Below, piece after piece: positions 37,766 to 45,712 of a stretch of 64,000 nucleotides of DNA. How positions within the stretch are numbered: position 1 is the stretch's first letter; each line of letters starts with the position of its first letter. Made by a program: the position numbers and the translations under genes. The notes under the pieces were generated by a model. The model saw only the letters and a program-made list of their open reading frames with translations, had not been told where the DNA came from and searched no databases. This DNA comes from Methylocystis hirsuta (GTDB taxonomy: Bacteria > Pseudomonadota > Alphaproteobacteria > Rhizobiales > Beijerinckiaceae). The DNA lies in NCBI RefSeq assembly GCF_003722355.1, contig NZ_QWDD01000001.1:434001-498000 (forward strand), read 5' to 3'.

Positions 37766-39352
37766 ATGCCGCACTCCTGGTGGCGAACAGGAACGGTCTA
37801 TCAAATCTATCCGCGCTCCTTTCAGGACTCGGACGGCGACGGCGTCGGCGATCTCGAGGGCGTGCGGCGCCGGCTCGACTATCTCGTCTGGCTCGGCGTC
37901 GACGCGATCTGGCTCTCGCCCTTCTATCCTTCGCCAATGCAAGACTTCGGCTATGACGTCTCCGACTATTGCGATGTCGATCCGCTCTTTGGCTCGCTTG
38001 CGCGTTTCGACGCGCTTGTCGGTGAGGCGCATGCAAAAGGACTGAAAATCATTATCGATTTCGTTCCAAACCATACGTCCAATGCGCATCCCTGGTTTCT
38101 CGCGAGCAAGAGCGCGCGTAGCGATCCCAAGCGCGACTGGTATCTCTGGCGCGATCCCGCGCCAAACGGCGGGCCCCCGAACAATTGGTTCAGCCATTTC
38201 GGCGGCGGCGCCTGGAGCTGGGATGAGCAAACGCAACAATATTATCTGCACTCATTCTTGCCAGAGCAACCCGATCTCAACTGGCGCAATCCGCAAGTCC
38301 GCGCGGCAATGCATGACGTGCTGCGTTTTTGGCTGCGACGCGGCGTCGACGGATTTCGCGTCGATGTAATCTCGCATATCGTCAAGGACGCCGCCTTCCG
38401 CGACAATCCGGCCAATCCGGGTTGGACCGGAGAAGGGCCCGACATCATTCGTCTCGCCCAGACCTATTCCTCGGACCAGCCCGAAGTGCATGACGTCATC
38501 GCCGAGATGCGACGGGTGGTCGATGAGTTTGACGATCGCCTGCTGATCGGCGAAATCTATCTGCCGATCGAGAGGCTCGTCGCCTATTACGGCAAAGAGC
38601 TGCAAGGCGTCCATCTGCCGTTCAATTTCCAGCTTCTAGACGCGCGCTGGAACGCCGCCGAGATCGGCCGATTGATCGAGAAATATGAAGCGGCGCTGCC
38701 GCAAGGCGCTTGGCCGAACTGGGTGCTCAGCAATCACGACAGGCCGCGCATTGCGGCGCGCGTCGGCTCGGCGCAGGCGCGGATCGCCACGATGCTGCTC
38801 CTGACGTTGCGCGGGACGCCGACGCTCTATTACGGCGATGAAATCGGGATCGGGCATGTCGATATTCCGGCGGATCGCATTCAGGACCCTTGGGCGAAGC
38901 GCGAGCCGGACGTTGGCGTCGGCCGTGATCCGTCTAGAACGCCCATGCAATGGGACGCAGGCCAATTCGCGGGATTTTCGACGCGCGAGCCATGGCTGCC
39001 GCTGACGCCAGACCGCGAGACACGCAACGTCGCGACGATGCGCGACGATGATTCATCGATCCTCGCCTTGACGCGAAAGCTGCTCCATTACAGGCGCGAA
39101 CGTGCCCCGCTCAACAAGGGCGAATGGCGTCTCTTGTGCTCTAGCGATGACATTCTCGCCTATGAGCGTGTTTCTGGCGAAGAACGCGCATTCGTGGCGC
39201 TCAATTTCTGCAGCGAACCCAGAAGTTGCGCGCTTCCCACGACCGCTGGCGCCACAATAACGATCTCGACCCATGGCGGCCGCTGCGGTGAAGCCGTCGG
39301 AACGGTCCTATGCTTTCGCCGCGATGAGGGCGTCCTCCTCTCCTCACCATGA
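37766..39352 (+). CDS. Alpha-glucosidase, GH13 (oligo-1,6-glucosidase type)
   Basis: Protein of 528 aa with the amylase barrel. The start WWRTGTVYQIYPRSFQDSDG and the NPPNNWFSHFGG-type loop place it among GH13 alpha-glucosidases. Catalytic residues: Asp in GFRVDV near 199, Glu in LIGEIYL near 261, Asp in SNHDRPR near 324. ATG preceded by GGAGG; no signal peptide. It hydrolyses alpha-glucosidic oligosaccharides (maltose, isomaltose, trehalose or sucrose; not resolvable here). It is read with the GH3 gene, and both would feed glucose to the ROK kinase. Confidence 0.9.
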   Translation: MPHSWWRTGTVYQIYPRSFQDSDGDGVGDLEGVRRRLDYLVWLGVDAIWLSPFYPSPMQDFGYDVSDYCDVDPLFGSLARFDALVGEAHAKGLKIIIDFVPNHTSNAHPWFLASKSARSDPKRDWYLWRDPAPNGGPPNNWFSHFGGGAWSWDEQTQQYYLHSFLPEQPDLNWRNPQVRAAMHDVLRFWLRRGVDGFRVDVISHIVKDAAFRDNPANPGWTGEGPDIIRLAQTYSSDQPEVHDVIAEMRRVVDEFDDRLLIGEIYLPIERLVAYYGKELQGVHLPFNFQLLDARWNAAEIGRLIEKYEAALPQGAWPNWVLSNHDRPRIAARVGSAQARIATMLLLTLRGTPTLYYGDEIGIGHVDIPADRIQDPWAKREPDVGVGRDPSRTPMQWDAGQFAGFSTREPWLPLTPDRETRNVATMRDDDSSILALTRKLLHYRRERAPLNKGEWRLLCSSDDILAYERVSGEERAFVALNFCSEPRSCALPTTAGATITISTHGGRCGEAVGTVLCFRRDEGVLLSSP

Positions 39353-39386
39353 ACCGCGTTGACCAATCTCGCCTTGTAGCGGAAGG

Positions 39387-39713
39387 TTATCGTTGGCGGG
39401 CTGTGAGGTGAAGGGATTCGGGTGTTCCTCCACTGGCGCAGGCAATTGCTTGCGCAGGAGAGATGGTGATGGAACGCATGATGCCGCCGGTGAGGTCGGC
39501 AGTAGGCGAAGTGACGATGTAGAGAAGGGTGTGCTCGACATAGGGATCGCTGCCCTCGGTGAAGGCGTCGAACTCCGCAACGCGGCGCACAATCTGTTCC
39601 TGCGCCTCCTGCGCCGGTGTGGGGAGCGCGGCGAGCCCGTTGGTGAAGCAGGTAACGCCTGATGCGCCCTGACGACGAAATGCGTTGTTGAGCTCTGCGA
39701 TGGCGCTCCTACG
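39387..39713 (-). pseudogene. Chimeric remnant: DUF3768-like start fused to an Ig-like surface-protein piece
   Basis: On the minus strand one frame reads RSAIAELNNAFRRQGASGV, NGLAALP and VAEFDAFTEGSDPYVEH, the DUF3768 pattern, a plasmid-associated family of unknown function. At EH (39531-39536) it switches to EHTLLYIVTSPTADLTGG, matching the Ig-like domain of the remnant at 41515. A PANDN tail typical of the latter lies in another frame, so a frameshift follows. No convincing start. Both parents carry GEH at the junction, suggesting recombination at short homology. Confidence 0.55.
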
Positions 39714-40060
39714 AAGAAAGCGATGAGGGCTGATAAGGAGGTCGACATCTTCCGGGGTCGCCGAGGAAGATGCCGCAGCAGGCGCGTGCCGACAAGCGCG
39801 CGCGAAGCACGGGCTTTAGAATTACTCGGCGGTGGCTCAAAATGTTCCGTCGGAATGTAATTAAATATTTTTCATGACATTGTGCGAGCGACGCCACAGC
39901 GGGTTCACAATGTCTTGGTAGAAAGACTCATTCCTCGACGGCTCTCCGCCTGGCTCGCACGCAGCTCTTCTTTGCGGCGCGGCATACGAGCAATGCGAGG
40001 TCAGCTTCAAACGAAACAACGTATATGGTCGCCATGAGCGGCGAAGGTGGAGTCATACCG
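39714..40060. other. Gap without a supported gene
   Basis: About 350 bp. The minus-strand frame of the chimeric remnant stays open to about 39800 (PEDVDLLISPHRFL), but I cannot match this part. Nearer to 40060 is an AT-richer region that probably holds the promoter of the next gene. Confidence 0.35.
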
Positions 40061-40414
40061 ATGATTACCCTTGAAGAATGCGCAAAGTTCGCGGCGCTCG
40101 AAACAAACGAACTCTTCTCGGGGGCTGTCCTTTCGACGAGGCATCAATCGCTGCTATCGAGTTACCTCTTGAATTTGAAGCGCGGCCCAAGCGCCGTACG
40201 TAAGATGATTGTCTCTGACATTCGTGCGGCGATTGACTTGGGAGCGTCGAGATATGCGGCGGATCTCGTTCTCGTGCTTCGGATGTTCCTCTCCAAACAT
40301 GCGGAAGCGAGAATTTCGCAGCAGACGCCTCGCATGAGCACCCGCGCGTATATGACATGCAGTGTCGCGCGCCGAATGGGGAGCGGGAGGCTGCTCAGCC
40401 ACTTGTACCGCTGA
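40061..40414 (+). CDS. Small conserved hypothetical protein (MITLEEC type)
   Basis: Protein of 117 aa. The start MITLEECAKFAAL and the later SYLLNLKRG, KMIVSDIRAA and LRMFLSKHAEAR follow a small helical protein type seen widely in rhizobial genomes, function unknown. The usual form ends soon after this point (about 80-90 aa), so the last 25 residues may be a readthrough extension. GGTGGAG precedes the ATG. The 3' end overlaps an opposite-strand gene (40154-40552). Confidence 0.55.
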   Translation: MITLEECAKFAALETNELFSGAVLSTRHQSLLSSYLLNLKRGPSAVRKMIVSDIRAAIDLGASRYAADLVLVLRMFLSKHAEARISQQTPRMSTRAYMTCSVARRMGSGRLLSHLYR

Positions 40415-40552
40415 AGATCGGGCGGTCAGGCGTTGCTCTGAGAACAGCATGCCGGCGCGATACAGGAGCGAGCCGAACCACAATACGAGCGTCAGGTCGG
40501 CGCTGATTGCGACGACGAGGAGGAAGTAGAAGACGAGAGCCTCGATGCTCAT
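40154..40552 (-). CDS. Small membrane protein, unknown
   Basis: Frame of 132 codons. The first 40 residues look real: MSIEALVFYFLLVVAISADL begins a membrane segment with a second hydrophobic stretch, and GAAGGATT precedes the ATG. From about residue 60 it runs antisense to the gene at 40061, so the true protein may have been shorter. It follows the gene at 40577 by 24 bp and may be co-transcribed with it. Confidence 0.4.
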   Translation of the reverse strand: MSIEALVFYFLLVVAISADLTLVLWFGSLLYRAGMLFSEQRLTARSSAVQVAEQPPAPHSARDTACHIRAGAHARRLLRNSRFRMFGEEHPKHENEIRRISRRSQVNRRTNVRDNHLTYGAWAALQIQEVTR

Positions 40553-40576
40553 ATCTGAATCCTTCGCCGCTCGGCT

Positions 40577-40996
40577 TTATTTCATGGCTTGGACGATCAT
40601 GAACGGATAGGAGTCGGGCGACCTGATGCGCCATTGGCGCCCGCCGAAATGGTCCAGATTCGACAGCTTAATTTGCGCATTATGGCCGAGCACTTTGATG
40701 CCCTTCCCCAGCGTCACTGTGAGCCTGCCATCGATTTCGGCGTCTGTCCCGACAAGTTGGCACGGGGCAGTCGCGCCTGGTCGGGAACCGCCAATTAGGA
40801 TGGCGCCATCCGGTTGCGGCCTGATGCTAAACACCTTCATCTCATGAGACGGAAAGTACGACGATTCGCCTTTAGCGCGGGAGCGCTCCAGGACTGCCGC
40901 GTAGCGCCCACGTCCGAGATAGTCAGCACTTCGAAATCCCTCTTCGAGCAACTGCGAGGCCGCTCCTTTGAGCTGCGCCTCCAAGCGCGCGTCCAA
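40577..40996 (-). CDS. Hypothetical protein
   Basis: Protein of 139 aa (TTG start) without signal peptide. Residues 52-139 look like a compact beta-rich domain (MKVFSIRPQPDGAILIGGS, GRLTVTLGKGIKVLGHNAQI, WRIRSPDSYPFMIVQ). Family not recognised. It lies just upstream of the small membrane protein gene, same strand. Confidence 0.45.
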   Translation of the reverse strand: MDARLEAQLKGAASQLLEEGFRSADYLGRGRYAAVLERSRAKGESSYFPSHEMKVFSIRPQPDGAILIGGSRPGATAPCQLVGTDAEIDGRLTVTLGKGIKVLGHNAQIKLSNLDHFGGRQWRIRSPDSYPFMIVQAMK

Positions 40997-41514
40997 AAAA
41001 TCCCGCTCGGCACGCTTGTATTAAGGCAGGCGTGGTGAGGCCGCCGGCGTCTTATGGGCGACGTTATCGATCGACGCCGTGTGAAGCTTAATCGGACGGC
41101 GTCTTAACGCTTCGCCTATTCGGTTTTCTTGAAAGCTCTTTGTCAGAAGAGGCGGAGTGGAAAAAGCTCGTGTCATTCGTAACAAGCTTAAGCAGCCTCG
41201 CGCAATGCTTGATACCACCTCTTTCCCCAGAGGCCGGCTATGTCGGGCAGACGCTCGGTGCGCCCTGTTGCACTTCGCTTCGCGGGCGGTCGCCGATAAG
41301 CCCTCAGTGCGAACCGAACACTGATCGGAAACGTTCCGTCAAAGACGGTGTAGCAGGACGCTGCCGATACAACAATGTACGATTTGCCTCGGTCAATTCT
41401 GCTATTTGTCGCAGCTTTCCCGCGTATTGGAGACGATCAGATGCGGGCTGTCGGCTCGACTATGACTAGCTCGGTGAAGAAGCATTGTCGTTGGCAGGCG
41501 CTGCAAAGAAGGGA
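40997..41514. other. Gap without a supported gene
   Basis: About 520 bp with open frames in several phases but no domain, start signal or repeat that I can support. Near 41480-41510 a minus-strand PANDN motif marks the frameshifted tail of the neighbouring surface-protein remnant. Confidence 0.4.
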
Positions 41515-42100
41515 TTACCTTTCGTTGATTCCGGCAAGATCGAAAGCTCGGCGGGTGCGCTGATAATGGTGCAGCATGACGCTGCCGGTGAGGCCAGTGG
41601 TGGGCGAGGTGACGGTGTAGAGGATCGTGTGTTCGCCGGGTGTGGTCGTGTCGATCGAGACCTGGATCGTGGTCGCGCCATCGAGCACAATGACGATGCC
41701 GAGATTGAGATCACTTTCAGGCGCGACGATGCGCGCGCCGAGGTTGTTGTAGGTATCACCCAATTCGATCGTGCTCGATGCATTGCCGTTCAGTTCGATG
41801 ACCGGCGGTTGCAGTGCGCTAGTTGCAATTGAGAGGGGAGAAGGGCCGGCTGTTTGGCCAGCGGCGGCGACCATTGCAGCGAATTGCTCGCGCGTCACGC
41901 AGATAGAGTCAATCAAAGCTCGCCAGTGTTAACTCGATGGAAGGAGCCGTTGTCGGCGACAAGCTCATGAGCGGTGATGCTGGACGCGAAATCGCTGAGC
42001 CGGGGCGCAAAATCCTTCACGGCATTCACGAGCGCTGCGAGTATCGGTGTCAGGAGCCATCCTGGCTTGAGAATATAACCAAGGCCGCCACGGATACAAA
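41515..42100 (-). pseudogene. Surface/adhesin-like protein remnant with Ig-like (DUF5011-type) domain
   Basis: The 3' part (41515-41916) reads ICVTREQFAAMVAAAGQTA, then a beta domain ELNGNASSTIELGDTYNNLG..EHTILYTVTSPTTGLTGSVM of the Ig-like DUF5011 type. The 5' part, in another frame up to about 42100, reads PGWLLTPILAALVNAVKDF and TAHELVADNGSFHRVNTGEL, like the linkers of large repetitive surface proteins. A frameshift at 41917 separates them. A second shift near the 3' end moves the PANDN tail out of frame. Start of the original gene not found. Confidence 0.5.
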
Positions 42101-42300
42101 AGCTTCGGAAGCGGTCCCATGGGCGTTCTCAAACCTTGTTCTACAACCATCAAAGGCTACATTCGACGCTGGGATATCTCAGTCCGATGGCTTTTTAGAA
42201 AAGGCGGCTTGCCGACAAAGAAAGGCTCGCCGCGATATCGCCCACCTAAGGAAGCCGCTAAAGCAAATGTCCGGATGACCGGATATATCTGCAAGCTCGT

Positions 42301-42474
42301 GTGAGAGGTGGTTTGTGGCGAGCATACCAATATTTTCCGAAGCTGCCAAAGTTCTCTGGAGCCGTATCTTCCAGTGGCTCGACGCCTAGTCGAACGCAGG
42401 CGCACGCGATGCTCGTGATCTTTGGCGCCACTGCGGTCAAGGGGCTTCCACGGCTCTGTGCGCGTCGTTGGTGA
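42301..42474 (+). other. Unassigned short open frame
   Basis: A 57-codon frame from GTG containing AYQYFPKLPKFSGAVSSSG and AMLVIFGATAVKG. The composition looks protein-like, but I cannot name it, and a long frame runs on the opposite strand. It may be the end of a broken gene joined here to the methyltransferase fragment. Confidence 0.2.
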
Positions 42475-42967
42475 ATGGGCGACAGGACGACCGTCCCGCC
42501 TTGTCGACAACCTTCTGGCGAAGGGCTTCGAAAACCTCACCGTCCTGGAGTTGTCGGGCGCTGCACTCGCTTCGGCACGCGCTCGACTCGGCGCCAAGAG
42601 CGAGGCGGTGAAGTGGATCGTCGCCGATGCGACGGAATGGCTGCCGACAGACACATACAACGTCTGGCATGATCGCGCCGCCTTCCACTTCCTGACGAGC
42701 GAGAGGGAACAGCGGGCCTGTATCAAACGGTTCGAGCAGGCGCTCAAGCGCGGCGGTCACTTGATTATCGGGACGTTTGCGCTCGACGGCCCTGAGAAGT
42801 GCAGCGGCCTTCCGGTTGCGCGGCACAGCGCTGAAAGCCTTAGCGCGCTCTTAGCGCCTGACTTTGATCTGATTGATAGCCGCCGTCATGAGCACATAAC
42901 GCCATGGCAGGCAGTTCAGAAATTTCAATTTAGTACTTTCCGTTACAATTTACGAAACACGATTTAG
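42422..42967 (+). pseudogene. Class I SAM-dependent methyltransferase, 5'-truncated
   Basis: From about 42494 the frame reads RLVDNLLAKGFENLTVLELS, DVWHDRAAFHFLTS-like (VWHDRAAFHFLTSE) and GGHLIIGTFALDGPEKCSGL, typical of small YrrT/Tam-like methyltransferases of about 200 aa. The first 60 or so residues, with the SAM-binding GGGXS loop, are missing; unrelated codons precede the match. Probably inactive. Confidence 0.65.
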
Positions 42968-43106
42968 GCCAACATTCGTGGCCGCCCTCGCCGCCCTGCT
43001 CAGACAAGCGGCGAAGGTAAAGAGTTGGTGGGGGATGGCTTACGCCGCGCCGTCGCCCGCGAGGAACTCGCTATTACTGATCCGGCCGCGCGGCGCGGCA
43101 AGTACT

Positions 43107-43268
43107 CTACGGCCGGGTGACCTTGGCCGCGATCATCTTCCATTTGGCGACGGTTTTCTGATTGACGCCATATCGCTTGGACAGAGCTCTCAAGCTCTCT
43201 TGACTATGTTGTATCGCTCGACGCACCGCCTCTGTCGTGCGGGCGCTCCCGTGCAGAATCTGGCCCAT
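43107..43268 (-). pseudogene. IS481-family transposase, N-terminal remnant
   Basis: A 53-codon frame reads MGQILHGSARTTEAVRRAIQ, SLRALSKRYGVNQKTVAKWK, the start of IS481-family transposases with its HTH. It ends after the HTH; the DDE domain is missing. Upstream on the minus strand TGTTTGATCCCAGGATTTGA is the expected element end, which puts the IS boundary at 43325. Confidence 0.8.
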
Positions 43269-43325
43269 AGCGCATCCTTCCATTCCATGGAAAAGATTGC
43301 ACCATCAAATCCTGGGATCAAACAC
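43269..43325 (-). mobile_element. IS481-type terminal end
   Basis: From memory of IS481-type elements in Rhizobiales, the outer end begins TGTTTGATCC and the transposase ATG follows about 55 bp inside. This matches 43325 down to 43268. The other end of the element is missing. Confidence 0.5.
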
Positions 43326-43391
43326 CTAGCCACTAGATTGCGATGATGCTCATACCATGGCGCAAAAGCGCCCGGCGCGGCGCTATAATAG
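43326..43391. repeat. 66-bp perfect repeat, copy 2 (partner 3072-3137)
   Basis: Identical to 3072-3137 and begins at the base next to the IS481 end. It includes the GGCGC-AAAA-GCGCC hairpin and ends in TATAATA. Confidence 0.85.
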
Positions 43392-43610
43392 CTTTGACGC
43401 GGCGGACAACGATCTTTGCACGCTCGGTCAACGGAAATTGGACAACCAGAGGCGGGCGTGTGATGGTCGCCGCCTGCACGCCGGCACGTCACCTTCTCCG
43501 CCGCTCCCGATGGGGGACAGCGCACTATTCATGAGCTTTTGCCGGCCGCGCCGCACTCGCGCGCCGCATCGATATTATTCTCTAGCCAACGAAAGGGCTG
43601 CGAAACCGAA

Positions 43611-43949
43611 ATGACCAAGCTGAAGAAGGAGACTATCCAGCCCGGGCCCGCCAATTCGATCGAAAAGCAAGACTCCCACCGCCAACACATTTGCAATCAA
43701 AGGCAAAGCGGGAATTTGAGGCCATTGGTCGCATCGGTTCCTATTCAGTTCATGCAGATTCGAAATGGAAGGTGCCGCTGGCCGATCGGCGATCCGCACC
43801 ATTTCGACTCGTTCCGGTTCTGTGGCTGCGCGTGCGCGCCAGAGGCCATTTATTGCGATACGCACAAGAATATGGCTTTTGCTCCGAACCGGGCGAGGAC
43901 GTTCACCCCAGGAAGGGCCGTTCCCCTGCCGGCGACCAAAATTTCTTGA
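43611..43949 (+). CDS. GcrA-like C-terminal domain protein without the HTH
   Basis: Protein of 112 aa. NGRCRWPIGDPHHFDSFRFCG and APEAIYCDTH are the hallmark of the C-terminal region of GcrA, the alphaproteobacterial cell-cycle regulator that binds sigma-70 domain 2 and methylated promoters. The normal N-terminal HTH (about 45 residues) is absent; instead the protein starts MTKLKKETIQPGP. It may be an inactive fragment or a stand-alone sigma-binding module. ATG start is in frame with no strong RBS. Confidence 0.6.
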   Translation: MTKLKKETIQPGPANSIEKQDSHRQHICNQRQSGNLRPLVASVPIQFMQIRNGRCRWPIGDPHHFDSFRFCGCACAPEAIYCDTHKNMAFAPNRARTFTPGRAVPLPATKIS

Positions 43950-44033
43950 TGAACCGGGCTTCTTGCTAAGTCGCTTGGTGCGCAGGTCGAGAATTTCGAT
44001 GGGTCCGCTCGTCCTGCGCCCATTCGATGGCGG

Positions 44034-44252
44034 CTAGGCTTTCCTGACGAACTCCGTCCGCAGCACGAGCCCTTTTACTTTCTCAGCGCGGCAATCGATC
44101 TCGGCCGGATCATCCGTGAGCCGGATATTTTTGATCAAGGCGCCGCGTTTCAGGACGACGGACGAGCCCTTAACCTTCAAGTCCTTTATCAAGGTCACGG
44201 AATCGCCGTCCTTGAGTTCTGCGCCATTGCTGTCTTTCACAACTACCGTCAT
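44034..44252 (-). CDS. Short PhnA/YjdM-like protein
   Basis: Protein of 72 aa, VVKDSNGAELKDGDSVTLIK, VKGSSVVLKRG, IRLTDDPAEIDCR, VKGLVLRTEF: the complete C-terminal PhnA domain, without the N-terminal zinc ribbon of longer members. Function is not established despite the phosphonate-linked name. ATG with GGAG eight bases upstream; an ATG seven codons upstream (44273) adds MECSECL and is less likely. It is divergent from the sigma factor gene. Confidence 0.8.
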   Translation of the reverse strand: MTVVVKDSNGAELKDGDSVTLIKDLKVKGSSVVLKRGALIKNIRLTDDPAEIDCRAEKVKGLVLRTEFVRKA

Positions 44253-44586
44253 CAGGCACTCCGAGCATTCCATAGTTGATGATGCGCATCGTTATATTCG
44301 CCGAGCAGCCCGTTTGCATATCCTAAGCCGCCTTCGCCACGCTTGCGGATTTAGCGCGATGATGAGCCGGCATCGGAGCCGATTCCTGAGACGTGGCGAA
44401 CTGCTCAACTTGGGCTCGGCGTGCTGGACGGCGTCAACCATTGTGCGCTTTTGTCGAGCGCCGATCCAAATCTTTTCCGACCGGAGAGGGCCCTCCAAAC
44501 ATCGGAGGCCCGTGGATAGCTTCGCTTCGATGTTGATGCTAACCTTTGCGTGCAAGCCGTTTTCCGTCTGTCACCCGTACCGCGAA

Positions 44587-45303
44587 ATGAGACAACGATC
44601 AAACTCCGAGTGGTTATTGGCCCTACGGGCAGGCGATCAGAATCAGGCCGTTGCGCTGGCTGAGCTGCGCGAGCTCATGCTCGGTGCGATCATCAAATTT
44701 CTCTCGCAAAATGAAACGCCCGGAGGTTGGTCGCTCGGCCACGATTTGCATCAAACGGCGGAGGACTGCGCCCAGGAGGCCATGATCCTCATTCAGTCGA
44801 AACTCGACCAATTTCGTGGCGAGAGCAAATTTACGACATGGGCCTATTCGATCGCTGTTCGCGTCACTCTTGGGGAGCTTCGACGACGGCGCTGGCGGAA
44901 GGCGGTCGTGAATCGTGCGCGTCTTGGCGAAGATATGCCGGTCTGGCCGACTGATGCTCCAGAACCCGAGCGTAGTCTGGAACGGCGACAGGCGTGGGCT
45001 TTGCTGGTCCGCCTTATCGAAAACTCTTTGACGCCACTTCAGCGAAAAGCGCTTGTTGCTCACGCTTTTCAGGGCATGCCGCTCGATCTTGTCGCCGAGT
45101 GGCTCGGCGGCAATCGCAATAGCATATACAAGCTTATTCATGATGCACGAAAACGCCTCAAGGCCGCGCTACTTTCCGAAGGCGTTACGCATCAGGATAT
45201 CATAGCTACCTTCGACTCGCCCCGGCGCAAAACTCATCTCAGCGATGATGGTAAGATTTTCCCATCTCAGAGCGTCTCAAATACGGTTGAGTCCGGAAGC
45301 TAG
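44587..45303 (+). CDS. Sigma-70 family RNA polymerase sigma factor (ECF-like)
   Basis: Protein of 238 aa. Region 2 (about 45-100: AEDCAQEAMILIQSKLDQFR, KFTTWAYSIAVRVTLGELRR) and region 4 (about 148-195: LTPLQRKALVAHAFQGMPLD, GNRNSIYKLIHDARKRLKAA) are clear; region 3 is absent, as in ECF sigma factors. The ATG at 44587 fits the family; the frame is open much further upstream without homology. The putative anti-sigma gene follows two bases after the stop, so the pair is likely co-expressed and self-regulated. Confidence 0.88.
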   Translation: MRQRSNSEWLLALRAGDQNQAVALAELRELMLGAIIKFLSQNETPGGWSLGHDLHQTAEDCAQEAMILIQSKLDQFRGESKFTTWAYSIAVRVTLGELRRRRWRKAVVNRARLGEDMPVWPTDAPEPERSLERRQAWALLVRLIENSLTPLQRKALVAHAFQGMPLDLVAEWLGGNRNSIYKLIHDARKRLKAALLSEGVTHQDIIATFDSPRRKTHLSDDGKIFPSQSVSNTVESGS

Positions 45304-45305
45304 GA

Positions 45306-45551
45306 ATGAAACAAAAGGAATTTGCCCGCCTGCTCGATACGATCTTCGCCGCCAAAAGCGGGGAAGAGATGTCGTGTACGGATTATTTCGATAGTCTGCC
45401 GCGCTACGCCGAGTTGGAAGCCTCCGGCTTGGACGCCGCCGCCACGCTCCCCGAGGTTCGTCACCACATGCATCAATGTCCCGAATGCGAAGAAGTGTAT
45501 CTCGGATTGCTGGCGCTTGTGCGCGCCGAAAAGGCGGCCGATCGCGCGTGA
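45306..45551 (+). CDS. Zinc-finger anti-sigma-like protein
   Basis: Protein of 81 aa with a histidine-rich zinc motif HHMHQCPECEE (residues 52-62), as in zf-HC2 anti-sigma domains (H-X3-C-X2-C). No membrane segment, so it would be a soluble sensor. It starts two bases after the sigma factor gene. The likely role is to hold that sigma factor inactive until metal or redox changes release it; this is inference from motif and position. Confidence 0.7.
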   Translation: MKQKEFARLLDTIFAAKSGEEMSCTDYFDSLPRYAELEASGLDAAATLPEVRHHMHQCPECEEVYLGLLALVRAEKAADRA

Positions 45552-45646
45552 GCGGGCGATCTCTTATATGATTTGAATGTCCTGCGGGAGGCATTTCTCC
45601 GAGCGAAAAAATCTCGCCGGTCGAAGTAAGATTCTCCGCGCCGCGG

Positions 45647-45682
45647 CGTCTAAGAGACGTCCGAGCCGAAAAAACTGGCTCG
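45647..45682 (+). promoter_or_regulatory. Two adjacent small hairpins upstream of the truncated haemoglobin gene
   Basis: CGTCT-AAG-AGACG at 45647-45659 and CGAGCC with GGCTCG at 45662-45682 around an A-rich 9-base loop. They lie about 30 bases before the globin ATG. They may be part of its leader or end the sigma/anti-sigma transcript. AGGGAGAAC provides the RBS. Confidence 0.35.
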
Positions 45683-45712
45683 CTAAGGTCGGCAACAGGG
45701 AGAACGCAAGGC

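Noticed and set aside
42157..42747. 196-codon minus-strand frame
   Set aside because: Runs antisense to the methyltransferase remnant; no recognisable motif.
44116..44586. Long in-frame extension upstream of the sigma factor start
   Set aside because: Overlaps the short PhnA-like gene on the other strand, has no family similarity and would nearly triple the N-terminal length of an ECF-type factor.
45306..45551. Zinc-finger protein read as a separate metal regulator
   Set aside because: The H-X3-C-X2-C motif and the 2-bp distance to the sigma gene fit an anti-sigma partner better.
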